Counted from the stretch's first letter, positions 45,616-54,900 are shown. The stretch is 64,000 bases of DNA from Rahnella inusitata_A (GCF_965118895.1 NZ_CBCPJJ010000005.1:1-64000); one strand, 5' to 3'. Made by a program: numbers and translations. The notes: generated by a model not told the origin, from the letters alone.

Positions 45616-45915
45616 TTACGCCTTGTTTTTTTCTAAGTTGTCAGCAAGGATTTTAAATATCTCTTTCTTAGCTATTCTGTTGCTAGTATTTGCCCTTTTA
45701 ATGTTCCAATTTTCGCTGTTCTGGCTAATGACATCACGTATTTTTCCATCTGCAGAATGAATGGACACAATCCCTCCATTCTTAATTAAATTTCTTGCTG
45801 CCTCTATAGCATCTTTTTGTGTCCTGTAATTTTGACTGGTAGCTATCTTTTCATTTTTGGCCGACAATATTCGCCAATCAGCGCCAGATTTAACAATGGT
45901 ATAGTAGTTTTTCAT
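45616..45915 (-). CDS. DUF2188-like small protein
   Basis: A 99-residue protein with a DUF2188-like repeat: DWRILSAKNEKI, then YRTQKDAIEAARNLIKNGG, then VSIHSADGKIRDV. The C-terminal 40 residues are basic and helical. It lies directly upstream of the TIR-like gene. It could be a sensor or an antitoxin-like partner. The ATG at 45915 follows GGGGGAG; an ATG four codons upstream lacks a ribosome-binding site. Confidence 0.6.
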   Translation of the reverse strand: MKNYYTIVKSGADWRILSAKNEKIATSQNYRTQKDAIEAARNLIKNGGIVSIHSADGKIRDVISQNSENWNIKRANTSNRIAKKEIFKILADNLEKNKA

Positions 45916-46163
45916 GAACTCCCCCATTCAGTTAGAAAAATTAAGGCACTAGCTGCTTTAAGATTCAGCATACCTTACAGCCTAGTTTTTGTCAGCGAGC
46001 TTCGTACGGTTGAAAAAATTTTTTCAATAAGAGTGATACTTATCAAACATATTCACAGGTAAAGACCATCAGATCACCTAAAACTGATGAAAAGAAACAC
46101 TGTCAAAAAACCTGTTGTTTTAGACGCGCAAGAGGCGCCCATACAAACAATGTTGCATTGGGG

Positions 46164-46400
46164 TCTCCTGTGATCTTTTCGTTCAATTATAGGCTTACGG
46201 CTGATCGTTTCCTAACACAACCCGTCCCGCTAGGATTAATGACAGGCGTTATGTGCACTTGTACGACAGAACAATGTCAGGAAGGTGAACTATCAGGCAA
46301 TACGAAGACAAAATCACACTACATAACGGAGAAAACATCATGACAATTTCCCTGCATACCCAGATTAGCGTCCTTAACACAGCAGTGGCGACAAGCGCAC
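46164..46400 (+). repeat. Decayed copy of the ardC leader and start (copy A)
   Basis: Over about 237 bases this matches 53716-53953 at roughly three quarters identity. Shared blocks include TCGTTTCC-AACACAACCCG, AATACGAAGAC versus GATACGAAGAC, and ATGACAATTTCCCTGC at the start codon. The similarity fades beyond about codon 20. The surrounding interval 45916-46687 holds no other gene. Confidence 0.8.
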
Positions 46401-46450
46401 ATTACTCTGTGTATTTGTTGAGGTTAGCTGATTCATACCATACTATTTGA
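46340..46450 (+). pseudogene. ardC N-terminal remnant
   Basis: Thirty-six codons starting MTISLHTQISVLNTAVATSA, matching the ArdC N-terminus MTISLLNPRTSAPNTAAATS at 53891, then unrelated sequence and a stop. The ribosome-binding region (CGGAGAAAA) is retained. It is too short to keep any ArdC domain. Confidence 0.75.
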
Positions 46451-46687
46451 TACCCTCGTTCTGTTTAAAGTACTGTATAAAAACCTAGTAACTCAAAGGG
46501 TCGCAAGGGAAGAAAATTGAAACACCCAAGGTTGCATCTGATGGGCTGCACTCTATCCATGTGATGGATCTACTGTGGAAGGGGCTAAAAAGCATGATCT
46601 GATAGACTTTGTGTCCTTCATAAATTAAATTGATAAGAAATATTAATGGTGAGCCGAGTCATCTCCACTAGAAGGATGGACTTATCA

Positions 46688-47773
46688 ATGGAAAGTAATA
46701 TTTTAGGTCATGCTCAGAGAGAAACTTCAGGAGCAACTACATTTGGAAAATATAATTTCCAATATCATTGGGCTTTATGCAGAATAATTGAAAAACATAA
46801 ATCCAATGCAGACTATGCATTATTAATTGAATATCATGAGGATGTCGTTATCGCAGACTCATTGTTTGGCAGTTCGGCGAAATTTGAATTTTTTCAAGTG
46901 AAAAATACTGGGAATTCCTTCACTGTTGACTCTTTAACTAAACGAGTAAAAGGTGCAGAGGGACTTAAGAACTCCATTCTAGGAAAACTATTAAGCTCAT
47001 GTATAGGCACTGAGTATGAAACACGTATTACGGAAATAGGTCTTGTATCCGCTAGTGGCTTCTCATTTGATCAGAAAGATAATAAGTTAAAGTTAGATAT
47101 TATAACTTCGGGTGATCTTAGCGTGGATTGTCTATCGGGCTTAACTGGGAAATTAAAGTCCGAGCTTGGGATAGATATTTTTCCAGAAAATCTAAAGTTC
47201 ATCATTCCAAAAATAAAGTTAGAAAATCAAGAAGAATTCGTTATTGCCAGATTTGCTGAATTAGTAAATGAAATATTTCCAAATAGTCATTGTAATGCTG
47301 TCAATATTTATAGGGCAATTATCGACGAGATTCATCGCAAAGGACAGAATACTTACGACTTTACTATGTGGGAGAAAATGGTAGAGGATAAGTCTCTCAC
47401 ATCTCATACGGTAAAAGATGTCATAGCTGTAAATACAACGAGTCCAAAATTTGAAGACTTTGAGAAAGACTTTGAGTATTTAGCTAAAAGCGATATGAAA
47501 TGGAATACCTTAACATATCGAAAGATGGTAAAAAAAATAAAACAAATTTACTTACGTAGAGTCGGGTATGCTTCAGCTTTTGATATGAATATAATGAGAA
47601 TAGCTCAACAGGCGCTCAGTAATGTTCCGGAAGAAGACTATACTGAAACAAGCGATTACATTAAGGCAGTTGTTATGAAAGCTAAACAGCTGAATATTGA
47701 AAGCCAAATCCCAGAAGATGATGATATACTTTGCGAGATAATTTACTGTTTTTTGAAGGTGATGCATGAATAA
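46688..47773 (+). CDS. Cap4-type (DUF4297) nuclease effector, LmuA-like
   Basis: A 361-residue protein whose N-terminal 200 residues match the DUF4297/Cap4 double-strand DNA nuclease family: RETSGATTFGKYNFQYHWAL, then YHEDVVIADS and KFEFFQVKNTG, giving a D-QxK nuclease core. The C-terminal half is of unknown fold. With the following SMC-like ATPase gene it forms a pair that resembles the Lamassu defence system (LmuA effector, LmuB ATPase). The ATG at 46688 is used because AAGGA precedes it; two upstream in-frame ATGs are possible. Confidence 0.7.
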   Translation: MESNILGHAQRETSGATTFGKYNFQYHWALCRIIEKHKSNADYALLIEYHEDVVIADSLFGSSAKFEFFQVKNTGNSFTVDSLTKRVKGAEGLKNSILGKLLSSCIGTEYETRITEIGLVSASGFSFDQKDNKLKLDIITSGDLSVDCLSGLTGKLKSELGIDIFPENLKFIIPKIKLENQEEFVIARFAELVNEIFPNSHCNAVNIYRAIIDEIHRKGQNTYDFTMWEKMVEDKSLTSHTVKDVIAVNTTSPKFEDFEKDFEYLAKSDMKWNTLTYRKMVKKIKQIYLRRVGYASAFDMNIMRIAQQALSNVPEEDYTETSDYIKAVVMKAKQLNIESQIPEDDDILCEIIYCFLKVMHE

Positions 47774-47939
47774 TATAAAAATAACAAAAGAACATTATAA
47801 ATTATTAATTAGAAATTTAAGGAACAAGAAAAATGAGAAGCTTGCAATTTCAACGATTGGTTCTGATATCAGATTCGAAAAGACTTGCGAATCAGTTCAC
47901 GTTCCCGAAGAGATTGAATCTAATTACAGGAGAAGATAA
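47766..47939 (+). CDS. Possible 57-residue protein between the Lamassu-like genes
   Basis: The frame starts with an ATG that overlaps the last codons of the nuclease gene and is preceded by GAAGG. It encodes a basic peptide (MNNIKITKEHYKLLIRNLRN and a rich KR tail) and overlaps the ATPase gene by 107 bases. It might be a translation-coupling leader or a small third component, or it may not be real. No family recognised. Confidence 0.3.
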   Translation: MNNIKITKEHYKLLIRNLRNKKNEKLAISTIGSDIRFEKTCESVHVPEEIESNYRRR

Positions 47940-49566
47940 CAGTATCGGCAAGTCCACTCTAGCCAAGAGTTTACTATGGTCGCTAGGATGCGATCCAGTT
48001 ATCGACGAAGAATGGAAATCAAATGACATTAAATCGATATTATATTTCACTATAAATAATAAAGAATATTTTTCTTGCCGTGGAAGCCACTCAATAATTT
48101 TGGGCGCTATCGATGGTGAAGCGAAAAGATACACACATATAACTGGTGATTTTTCACAAGACCTATCAGATCTTGTTAACTTTAAAATGAAGCTTCCTAA
48201 TCGGACTGATGGGAAATTAGAGACTCCTCCGCCAGCATATTATTTTTTACCATTCTATATTGATCAGATAAAAAGCTGGAGTTCACCTTGGGATTCATTT
48301 GAAAACTTAGGTCAGTATGCCAACTGGAAAAAATCGTTAATAAAGTATTTTACTGGCTATCTGAAACCAGAACATTTTGAATTAGAAGAAGAAATTTATG
48401 AATATAGTGAGGTAAAAAAAGAATCAACAGCAAAAATAGAAAAATTTCAAAGCGCAGTTGACGTCATAGTTGATAATTCTGCTGATATCACCATAGCATT
48501 AGATAATGAGAAATTTAGCGAAATTCAGAAAGAGATAAATACTGAGCTTCAAGAGTTTATCGATTACCAAAGGAGGCTTTATGATGCTCAGGCTACGATT
48601 ACCTCAAATATATATGATCTCGAAAAACAGTATGAATTAGCCACCAGTTCTGCAAACGAACTCGAAGAAGATTATAAGTTTGCGGTCGAATCTATACCGA
48701 CAGATCATTTAGAGTGCCCATTGTGTGGTACTCTTCACGATAACTCACTGACTAACAGAGCATTGCTTCTTTCAGAGAAGGATTCGCTACTTGACGAGGC
48801 AAACTCAATAGCATCAGAAATAGAGGCGCTTAGATCCTCATTATTTGAGTTAAATGAGGTAGCTCAATTTGCTACTAATGAAATTGAAAGAATTAATAAG
48901 AAGTATCTCACCGATGACAATGCGGGCGAAAAAACACTCATTACACAAGTAATTGATGCTATTTCGAAAGAAAAGGTCTCAAGAAGTATTCAAGTTAAAA
49001 TTGATAATGAAGATCTTAAAATCAGCAAAGCCAATAACTCTGTCGCCGAATTGAAAAAAGATCAGAGAAAACTTCTTTCAAACAAGGATAAGGAAGAACT
49101 GAATTCTTCTTTTATGTCAAAGCTATTGGGAAATATTGAAGCACTAGGATCAACAGGAGTAAATCTTAGCAAAGTGAAATCACCTACTGATTATAAACAG
49201 TTACTTGGTGGCGGTGCTGCTGAGGCTGCCAGGGGATTGCTTGCTTATCAACTCTCCGTACTGCAACAAATACATAGTGCTAAAACTTGCATAGTGCCTC
49301 CTTTCGTCATTGATACACCCAACCAGCAAGAACAGGCGGGGCATCGTTATGAAACCGTCATCAAAGAACTAATGCGCAGTATCCCAGAGGACTATCAGAT
49401 AATACTGTGTGCAATGGAGAATAATGCATTAAATGAATTTAAAAATGATGCCAATGTTATTACATTAAATTCTGGAAAGTTATTGGATTCTTCCCAATAT
49501 GACTCTCTAAGATCTGAGTATAAAAACATTCAATTGGCTGTAAGAGAAACGAGGGATGATGATTAA
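47833..49566 (+). CDS. Rad50/SMC-like ATPase, LmuB-like
   Basis: A 577-residue ATPase. The N-terminal P-loop reads ITGEDNSIGKSTLAK (residues 31-45), slightly off the usual Walker A. A coiled coil spans about residues 185-400 and is broken by a zinc-hook motif CPLC at residues 295-298. The C-terminal Walker B-like segment is PPFVIDTPNQQEQ. In Lamassu, such a protein senses phage DNA structures and releases the nuclease partner. The ATG follows AAGGAA. AT-rich like the gene before it. Confidence 0.7.
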   Translation: MRSLQFQRLVLISDSKRLANQFTFPKRLNLITGEDNSIGKSTLAKSLLWSLGCDPVIDEEWKSNDIKSILYFTINNKEYFSCRGSHSIILGAIDGEAKRYTHITGDFSQDLSDLVNFKMKLPNRTDGKLETPPPAYYFLPFYIDQIKSWSSPWDSFENLGQYANWKKSLIKYFTGYLKPEHFELEEEIYEYSEVKKESTAKIEKFQSAVDVIVDNSADITIALDNEKFSEIQKEINTELQEFIDYQRRLYDAQATITSNIYDLEKQYELATSSANELEEDYKFAVESIPTDHLECPLCGTLHDNSLTNRALLLSEKDSLLDEANSIASEIEALRSSLFELNEVAQFATNEIERINKKYLTDDNAGEKTLITQVIDAISKEKVSRSIQVKIDNEDLKISKANNSVAELKKDQRKLLSNKDKEELNSSFMSKLLGNIEALGSTGVNLSKVKSPTDYKQLLGGGAAEAARGLLAYQLSVLQQIHSAKTCIVPPFVIDTPNQQEQAGHRYETVIKELMRSIPEDYQIILCAMENNALNEFKNDANVITLNSGKLLDSSQYDSLRSEYKNIQLAVRETRDDD

Positions 49567-49756
49567 ACAATAAATATTATTTGTAACTTTATGCATAGTA
49601 GCGAGTATATTGCTATATACTATATGAATCTTACTTAGCGCTGATCTAATTTTATATAGTAGAGCTAAGTAATTATTCATGACCTTTCTGTGAGGCGGAG
49701 AGTGGTCTTTTCAAAATTACTACGGCGTTTAACAAATAGTTGAACGCTGCTAATTA

Positions 49757-51424
49757 TTACCGTTTAATAAATGGTGTAACATAACCAATATATTCGGATT
49801 GAACAGTTCGATGGACTTCCCAACGTTTGGCATTAGCAGGCCGTTCACGCTGTGCAGCATGAGTTAAAAATAATCGTCTCTTCGTCCGTGAAACACCAAC
49901 GAAGAATGCACATCGATTCTCATCTTGGTTACCAAAGAAAATCTCGTTTTCCACCGCCATTATAATTACAGAATCGAACTCAAGCCCTTTGCTTTTGTGA
50001 ATGGTTAAAATTCTGACTGCTTGGTCATCCGTAAACCGTCCAAGAGCTTGTGGCAAATCTGATTCAATTTCAAGCAACTCTTCAATCCTTGCTTTGGTAT
50101 CACGAAAAACTTCCTGTAGACGCTTGTGTGATTCGTAATCAGGTGATAGGGCTACGATTGTATCAGTGCCAATATGTTTTAAAAACTCCTTTACAAACTT
50201 CCACCAACAAGAAAAAGGTGAATCAAGCTGTTCAGCACTAGTTGCTTCTTTGCGCTGTTTTTTTAACAAACGATCAAGGTCCTTTCGCGCACAGGACTGT
50301 ACTTCTTCATCAGCAAAAGGAATCAGCTGATTCATCAGACGGATCCAAGCCTTGGGTTCACGCTTTCCATAGAGGCATGAAAGATAATCTACGATTAAAC
50401 GTGCAACTGGCTCAACAGTAATATCCTGCATTTGCTGCTCGTTTCGATATGGAATTCCTCGTAATTCCAGCTCCATCATTAGGTGGTCAGCATAGAGATC
50501 TAACTGCTTAGAAACTAAGACGGCAATTTCTGTTGGTGCCAATCCTTCTTTATTAATCCAGTCATTAATAATATTTGCCAAATAAATGGCTTCTTCTTGA
50601 CTGTTTCTGAAACTCTCGACATGAATCTCACCTTCGTCACCATTCAATTGTTCATCTGGCATGACAGATGCAAGATCAAGCCGACGAATTATTTCGTTTT
50701 GTACTCGCAGCAATTGTGGCTTTGACCGGAAATTTCGGTACATGTTAAGTGGAACTGCATTGAAATCATCAGTAAATGTTTGGAATATACCATCCATCGC
50801 TCCCGCCCAACCCATGATTTTTTGCTTGGTATCACCTACTGCAGTAAGCCGGATTTTAGTCCCTAGAAAAGCAAGTTTAACCAATTCATATTGCAAATTT
50901 GTACAATCCTGAAATTCATCAAGGAAAATATCGCTGTAAGTCTGACGAATAGAATTACGAGCAATTTTTGAGTTTTGCAATATTTTAATAGCCAACGGAA
51001 CAAGATCACTAAATTCGATTTGGGAACGAGAAATACTGATTTTCTTATCAACGATCGTATAGTCTGAATCTAATGCCTCTCTTCCTTTCAGTACTGGTCT
51101 AAAGCGATCAATTATTCGCTTGGCAAATGCATGGAAAGTATAACTATCGAAACGGGAGGCAAGGTCTGCACCACAGCGCCGTTCGACGCGCTCTTTTAGA
51201 TTTCTACTAGCATCAACCTTGAAGGAGATAGCGAGAATCCGCTTCGGATACCGACATGTCCCTGTCCGTAACAGGAAATCTGCCCGCTGCGCAAGCATTT
51301 CAGTTTTACCTGCGCCCGGTCCAGCGGTAAGAGCTAAGCAACGTTTGCGGGCTTTTGCTGCTCGTTTTGCATTTGGTTCCAGCGTTAATCCATCTGCGGG
51401 TTGCCATGCTTCAATAGGAATCAT
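49757..51424 (-). CDS. gajB: UvrD/Rep-family helicase, GajB-like
   Basis: A 555-residue superfamily 1 helicase: Walker A LTAGPGAGKTEML near the N-terminus, Walker B IFLDEFQDC, motif III VGDTKQKIMGWAGA, motif V ILTIHKSKGLEFDSV and motif VI FVGVSRTKRRLFL. It is shorter than UvrD (about 720) and about the size of GajB. Its start overlaps the stop of the OLD-nuclease gene by four bases (ATGA), so the two are translated together. The pairing of class 2 OLD nuclease with such a helicase defines Gabija. Confidence 0.75.
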   Translation of the reverse strand: MIPIEAWQPADGLTLEPNAKRAAKARKRCLALTAGPGAGKTEMLAQRADFLLRTGTCRYPKRILAISFKVDASRNLKERVERRCGADLASRFDSYTFHAFAKRIIDRFRPVLKGREALDSDYTIVDKKISISRSQIEFSDLVPLAIKILQNSKIARNSIRQTYSDIFLDEFQDCTNLQYELVKLAFLGTKIRLTAVGDTKQKIMGWAGAMDGIFQTFTDDFNAVPLNMYRNFRSKPQLLRVQNEIIRRLDLASVMPDEQLNGDEGEIHVESFRNSQEEAIYLANIINDWINKEGLAPTEIAVLVSKQLDLYADHLMMELELRGIPYRNEQQMQDITVEPVARLIVDYLSCLYGKREPKAWIRLMNQLIPFADEEVQSCARKDLDRLLKKQRKEATSAEQLDSPFSCWWKFVKEFLKHIGTDTIVALSPDYESHKRLQEVFRDTKARIEELLEIESDLPQALGRFTDDQAVRILTIHKSKGLEFDSVIIMAVENEIFFGNQDENRCAFFVGVSRTKRRLFLTHAAQRERPANAKRWEVHRTVQSEYIGYVTPFIKR

Positions 51425-53346
51425 TCAGGTAATTCTCCAAGTTTGGCAATAACGGCATCAACTAGTCTATTAAGCGACTCTGGCATATTCGCAATTAATT
51501 TTTTGTCGCTTAGTTTCGCTAGAGCATCAATGTGTGCGGCGGGCTTACTACCTAATTTAAAACGTAGATGATATGTAGCGAAAAAACTCTGTTCATCTAC
51601 GCTATATTGAGAAATATTGTCATAGCTTTTGCCAAGCACTGCTTTTATTGTTGACTCATCCGGCTCCTCTTTTTCAACTCCATAAGCTTCGGGATAAGCT
51701 AGCAACATGGAAAAGTCCAAATCCATAGGAAAGGAAAAAAACACAGATCGGTTTTCAAGTTCTTTGAAAATGTCTTGAGTGCCTTTATTAAAAAAATGGT
51801 GAGTTCTTATTGGCGTAGTTTCATCATTCCATTTTGTAATTTTCCATTCTGTAGGAAGTACTTTCTCCGGCTCAAATGCTGCAAGCTGATCGTTAACGTA
51901 TTTAATTCGCCCCCATCCAGCGCCATACCGAGCTACATCCAGATCAAGCAAAGTCAGATAGGGAATCTGCAGTGCTGAAAGCAACCGCCAGAAATGATTT
52001 ACATGCCTGCCACCTAACGGTGCTACCGTAATAGCTGATTCATCCACAGGAGTGCCTTTAACTTGGAGCAAACGAGGCAGTACGATTCCTTCACTATCTC
52101 CTTCACCAAGCACAACCAAGCGTGAGAAATAGATCTCAGGGAATGCTTGTACAGCCTCTCTCACAAATTTATGTGCTTCATCTGTTTTAGGGGGCAATTT
52201 GATACACGTAATTCGTGTTTTTCTTTCCTCAGTAAGTCGTAGATAACGTATAAATTTAGGATCAACTCTTCGTAACATTGATGGTGCATGAGTAGCAATT
52301 AAGGCTTGAGCATCAATATTTTTTGCCATGGTATTCAAGGCACTGACGATACGTCCCAGGTAATGGGGAGAAAGGCTATTCTCTGGTTCTTCCACTGCGA
52401 CCAGCGTAAAAATCGGAGGGCGCAACTTGTCGGGATCAAATGTAACATCTTCCTCTGCGAGAACAGCTCTACCGATCGCTTGAGATGATAGAACAAGAGA
52501 AAGGTAAAGCATCGATTTTTGACCATCGCTCAACCGAGAAAAATCGACAAGCGAGCCATCATGGCCGGGAGTAAATGAAACCGATAAATGGCGTAGCAAT
52601 GCTTCAATCTCCGAAGCCACAAATGTAATTTTAGGATCTGAGAAAAATTTACCTTTGTGTAGGGTTGCCCAAGTTAATTTCAAACTTTCACTGAAAGCAT
52701 TGATGGAGGGATTAGCTGCTAGGCTGTCGCTTATCTGGTTGGTTAATCCTCTAATCGTATTACGTTCATCATCCCAACGAACAGCACGGAGTAAACGTCC
52801 GAGTAAAGCGTTAGCACCGTAAGCAATATGGTCTGCAGGGTCCCGTCTGGCTGGTAAGTAGTGAACTTGAATATTATTACGCTCTGCCCTGGTTACTTGA
52901 GCTGTGGTTTGAGGTGAGCTATCAGGACTGACATCCAAAACATATACTAAGTTTTCTTCTATATCCCCATCTGTTCCCATAGTAGCAGTGAGGCGAAAAC
53001 GCACACGTGGAATACCTTCTGGCTCATCAAGTCGCATGTGACCAAAATAAGGAGCCACAGTACTGTTATCCTCGTCCTCCGCAAGTTCGTGAAACAGAAA
53101 GTCAGCTTCAATCCACAACTGTCTCTCAGGAGGAAATTCATCCTCATCAAAAGGGACATGGAAATCTGTTCGCTGGACACGACGCAATGTTGGATCAAAC
53201 GCAAAAAGTCGGCATAAAGCCTGAAGTGCTGCTGTTTTACCTGATCCATTAGGACCAATGAGATAGGTCACATCTTCCAAGCTTAGTTCAGTTGGTTCTT
53301 TGCCAAAAGACTGGAAACCAGATAACCGAATTGCTTCAAGCTTCAT
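51421..53346 (-). CDS. gajA: OLD-family ATPase/Toprim nuclease, GajA-like
   Basis: A 641-residue protein with an N-terminal SMC-like ATPase (Walker A GPNGSGKTA at residues 31-39, signature LSDGQKSMLYLSLVLS, Walker B LVAVEEPENSLSP) and a C-terminal Toprim nuclease domain (LVVLGEGDSEGIVLPRL, then TLLDLDVARYGAG). In Gabija, GajA cuts DNA and is released from nucleotide inhibition when phage activity depletes NTPs. It is somewhat longer than the founding GajA (about 580). Confidence 0.75.
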   Translation of the reverse strand: MKLEAIRLSGFQSFGKEPTELSLEDVTYLIGPNGSGKTAALQALCRLFAFDPTLRRVQRTDFHVPFDEDEFPPERQLWIEADFLFHELAEDEDNSTVAPYFGHMRLDEPEGIPRVRFRLTATMGTDGDIEENLVYVLDVSPDSSPQTTAQVTRAERNNIQVHYLPARRDPADHIAYGANALLGRLLRAVRWDDERNTIRGLTNQISDSLAANPSINAFSESLKLTWATLHKGKFFSDPKITFVASEIEALLRHLSVSFTPGHDGSLVDFSRLSDGQKSMLYLSLVLSSQAIGRAVLAEEDVTFDPDKLRPPIFTLVAVEEPENSLSPHYLGRIVSALNTMAKNIDAQALIATHAPSMLRRVDPKFIRYLRLTEERKTRITCIKLPPKTDEAHKFVREAVQAFPEIYFSRLVVLGEGDSEGIVLPRLLQVKGTPVDESAITVAPLGGRHVNHFWRLLSALQIPYLTLLDLDVARYGAGWGRIKYVNDQLAAFEPEKVLPTEWKITKWNDETTPIRTHHFFNKGTQDIFKELENRSVFFSFPMDLDFSMLLAYPEAYGVEKEEPDESTIKAVLGKSYDNISQYSVDEQSFFATYHLRFKLGSKPAAHIDALAKLSDKKLIANMPESLNRLVDAVIAKLGELPE

Positions 53347-53715
53347 TCTACTTCTTCCCTCAGTACAAGTTATCCATTGAATTGATAAGCGAACCCACTT
53401 GTTGTTAATAATACGGTAGCCATTCTGCCATTAATCCCATACAGCCCTTAAAGAGAGTTGTTAAAGGGTATAGTCATTAGCGAGCCTAGGGAGTCTAGGT
53501 GGCCTTACACTCATAGGAAATTTCAGCGATTGTAATTAAACCGGATGCAACAAAAAATTTCTGGTAAATCTTGAAGCAAAGATCAGTTTTGGGTGGCCCC
53601 GACAAAATTACCTTATGCCTAAATTCAATAAACCGCTATACCCTCAAAAAAAATAAAACCATTTCACTTCTGCGGAGCAAGGGCGCTACGCCCGGATATG
53701 CAGGGGCAAGTTTTT

Positions 53716-53953
53716 TCTCCTGTGCGCTTTTCGTTCCTGTATCGGCTTCCTGTTAATCGTTTCCCAACACAACCCGTCCCGCAAGGGTAAATGGCACGCA
53801 TGCTGCGCCCTTGCAGCACAGAACGATGCCGGGAAAGCGAACCGTCAGGCGATACGAAGACGAAAATCACACACTGACGGAGAAAAAACCATGACAATTT
53901 CCCTGCTTAACCCCCGGACAAGCGCCCCTAACACCGCAGCGGCGACCAGCGTA
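53716..53953 (+). repeat. ardC leader and start (copy B, intact)
   Basis: The 175-base leader in front of ardC plus its first 20 codons, repeated in decayed form at 46164-46400. The leader holds a perfect stem GCAAGGG/CCCTTGC (53782-53788/53809-53815), lost in copy A, and upstream a small hairpin GGGCG-CTA-CGCCC (53681-53693). The rest of the interval 53347-53715 shows no gene. Confidence 0.8.
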
Positions 53954-54838
53954 TCCCCGCTGGACCCGTCAGGCTCCTCAAAAACGAAATTTTCTAAAAC
54001 CAGAAAGGATATTTATCAGACCGTTACCGACAACATCATTGCAGCACTGGAAGCCGGTGTTAAACCCTGGTCCTGCCCTTGGCAGCGTGTATCCGGCATG
54101 TCTGGTCTGCCATCCAATTACACAACCGGAACAGTCTATAGCGGTATTAATATCATGCTGTTATGGTGCAGCGCATCTAAACAAGGTTTCAGCGATTCCC
54201 GCTGGGTGACTTACAAACAGGCACAGGCAACTGGTGGACAGGTTCGCAAGGGTGAGCATGGCACAACAGCTATTTTCTACACCACACTTGAGAAGGAAAA
54301 CGACGCCGGAGAAATCGACCAAATCCCGATGCTGAAAACCTTCACCGTATTTAACGTTCAGCAAATCGACGGTTTGCCCCTGACAACGGAAACGGTCAGC
54401 CCGGAAGCGACATTTGACCCGTTACCGCAGGCTGAAAATTTGTTAAGGAAGAGCGGCGCAAACATCATCGAGAAAGGACAAAATGCTTTTTTCAGCCCAT
54501 CAACAGATGAAGTCTGGCTACCGGAGCGCCATCTGTTTTCTGATGCGGCGAATTTCTACGCTACCGGCCTGCATGAGCTGGTTCACTGGAGTGGTGGCAA
54601 AAAACGTCTGGGCCGTGAAATGAAAGGGAAGTTTGGCAGTGCTGATTATGCAGAAGAAGAACTGGTGGCGGAGCTGGGAAGTGCCTTTCTGATGGCGGAT
54701 CTGGGGATTGAGGGAGAGGTACAACATGAAAGCTATATTGCTTCCTGGCTGAAAGCGCTGAAAAACGACAAGCGTTATATTTTCAAAGCGACCAGCGCAG
54801 CCTCTAAAGCACATCGTTATCTGATGGATAAACTCTGA
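53891..54838 (+). CDS. ardC: ArdC family antirestriction protein (zincin-like)
   Basis: A 315-residue protein with an N-terminal single-strand DNA-binding domain (DUF1738; KTRKDIYQTVTDNIIAALEA, then GVKPWSCPW) and a C-terminal metallopeptidase-like domain with HELVHWSG (HExxH) and the third-ligand region AEEELVAELGSAFLM. On plasmids such as R388 ArdC protects incoming DNA from restriction in the recipient. It lies next to the mobilisation genes, as expected for a gene needed early in transfer. The first 35 residues are a non-conserved tail. Confidence 0.88.
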   Translation: MTISLLNPRTSAPNTAAATSVSPLDPSGSSKTKFSKTRKDIYQTVTDNIIAALEAGVKPWSCPWQRVSGMSGLPSNYTTGTVYSGINIMLLWCSASKQGFSDSRWVTYKQAQATGGQVRKGEHGTTAIFYTTLEKENDAGEIDQIPMLKTFTVFNVQQIDGLPLTTETVSPEATFDPLPQAENLLRKSGANIIEKGQNAFFSPSTDEVWLPERHLFSDAANFYATGLHELVHWSGGKKRLGREMKGKFGSADYAEEELVAELGSAFLMADLGIEGEVQHESYIASWLKALKNDKRYIFKATSAASKAHRYLMDKL

Positions 54839-54900
54839 GGCCGGAGCCGGACAACCGCAAGGGAATGCGGTTACATGGTTTTTAACCGGCAACGCTGCAA

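Noticed and set aside
46158..46343. 61-codon frame over the ardC-leader relic
   Set aside because: It runs through a sequence that is a decayed non-coding leader and ends at the relic start codon.
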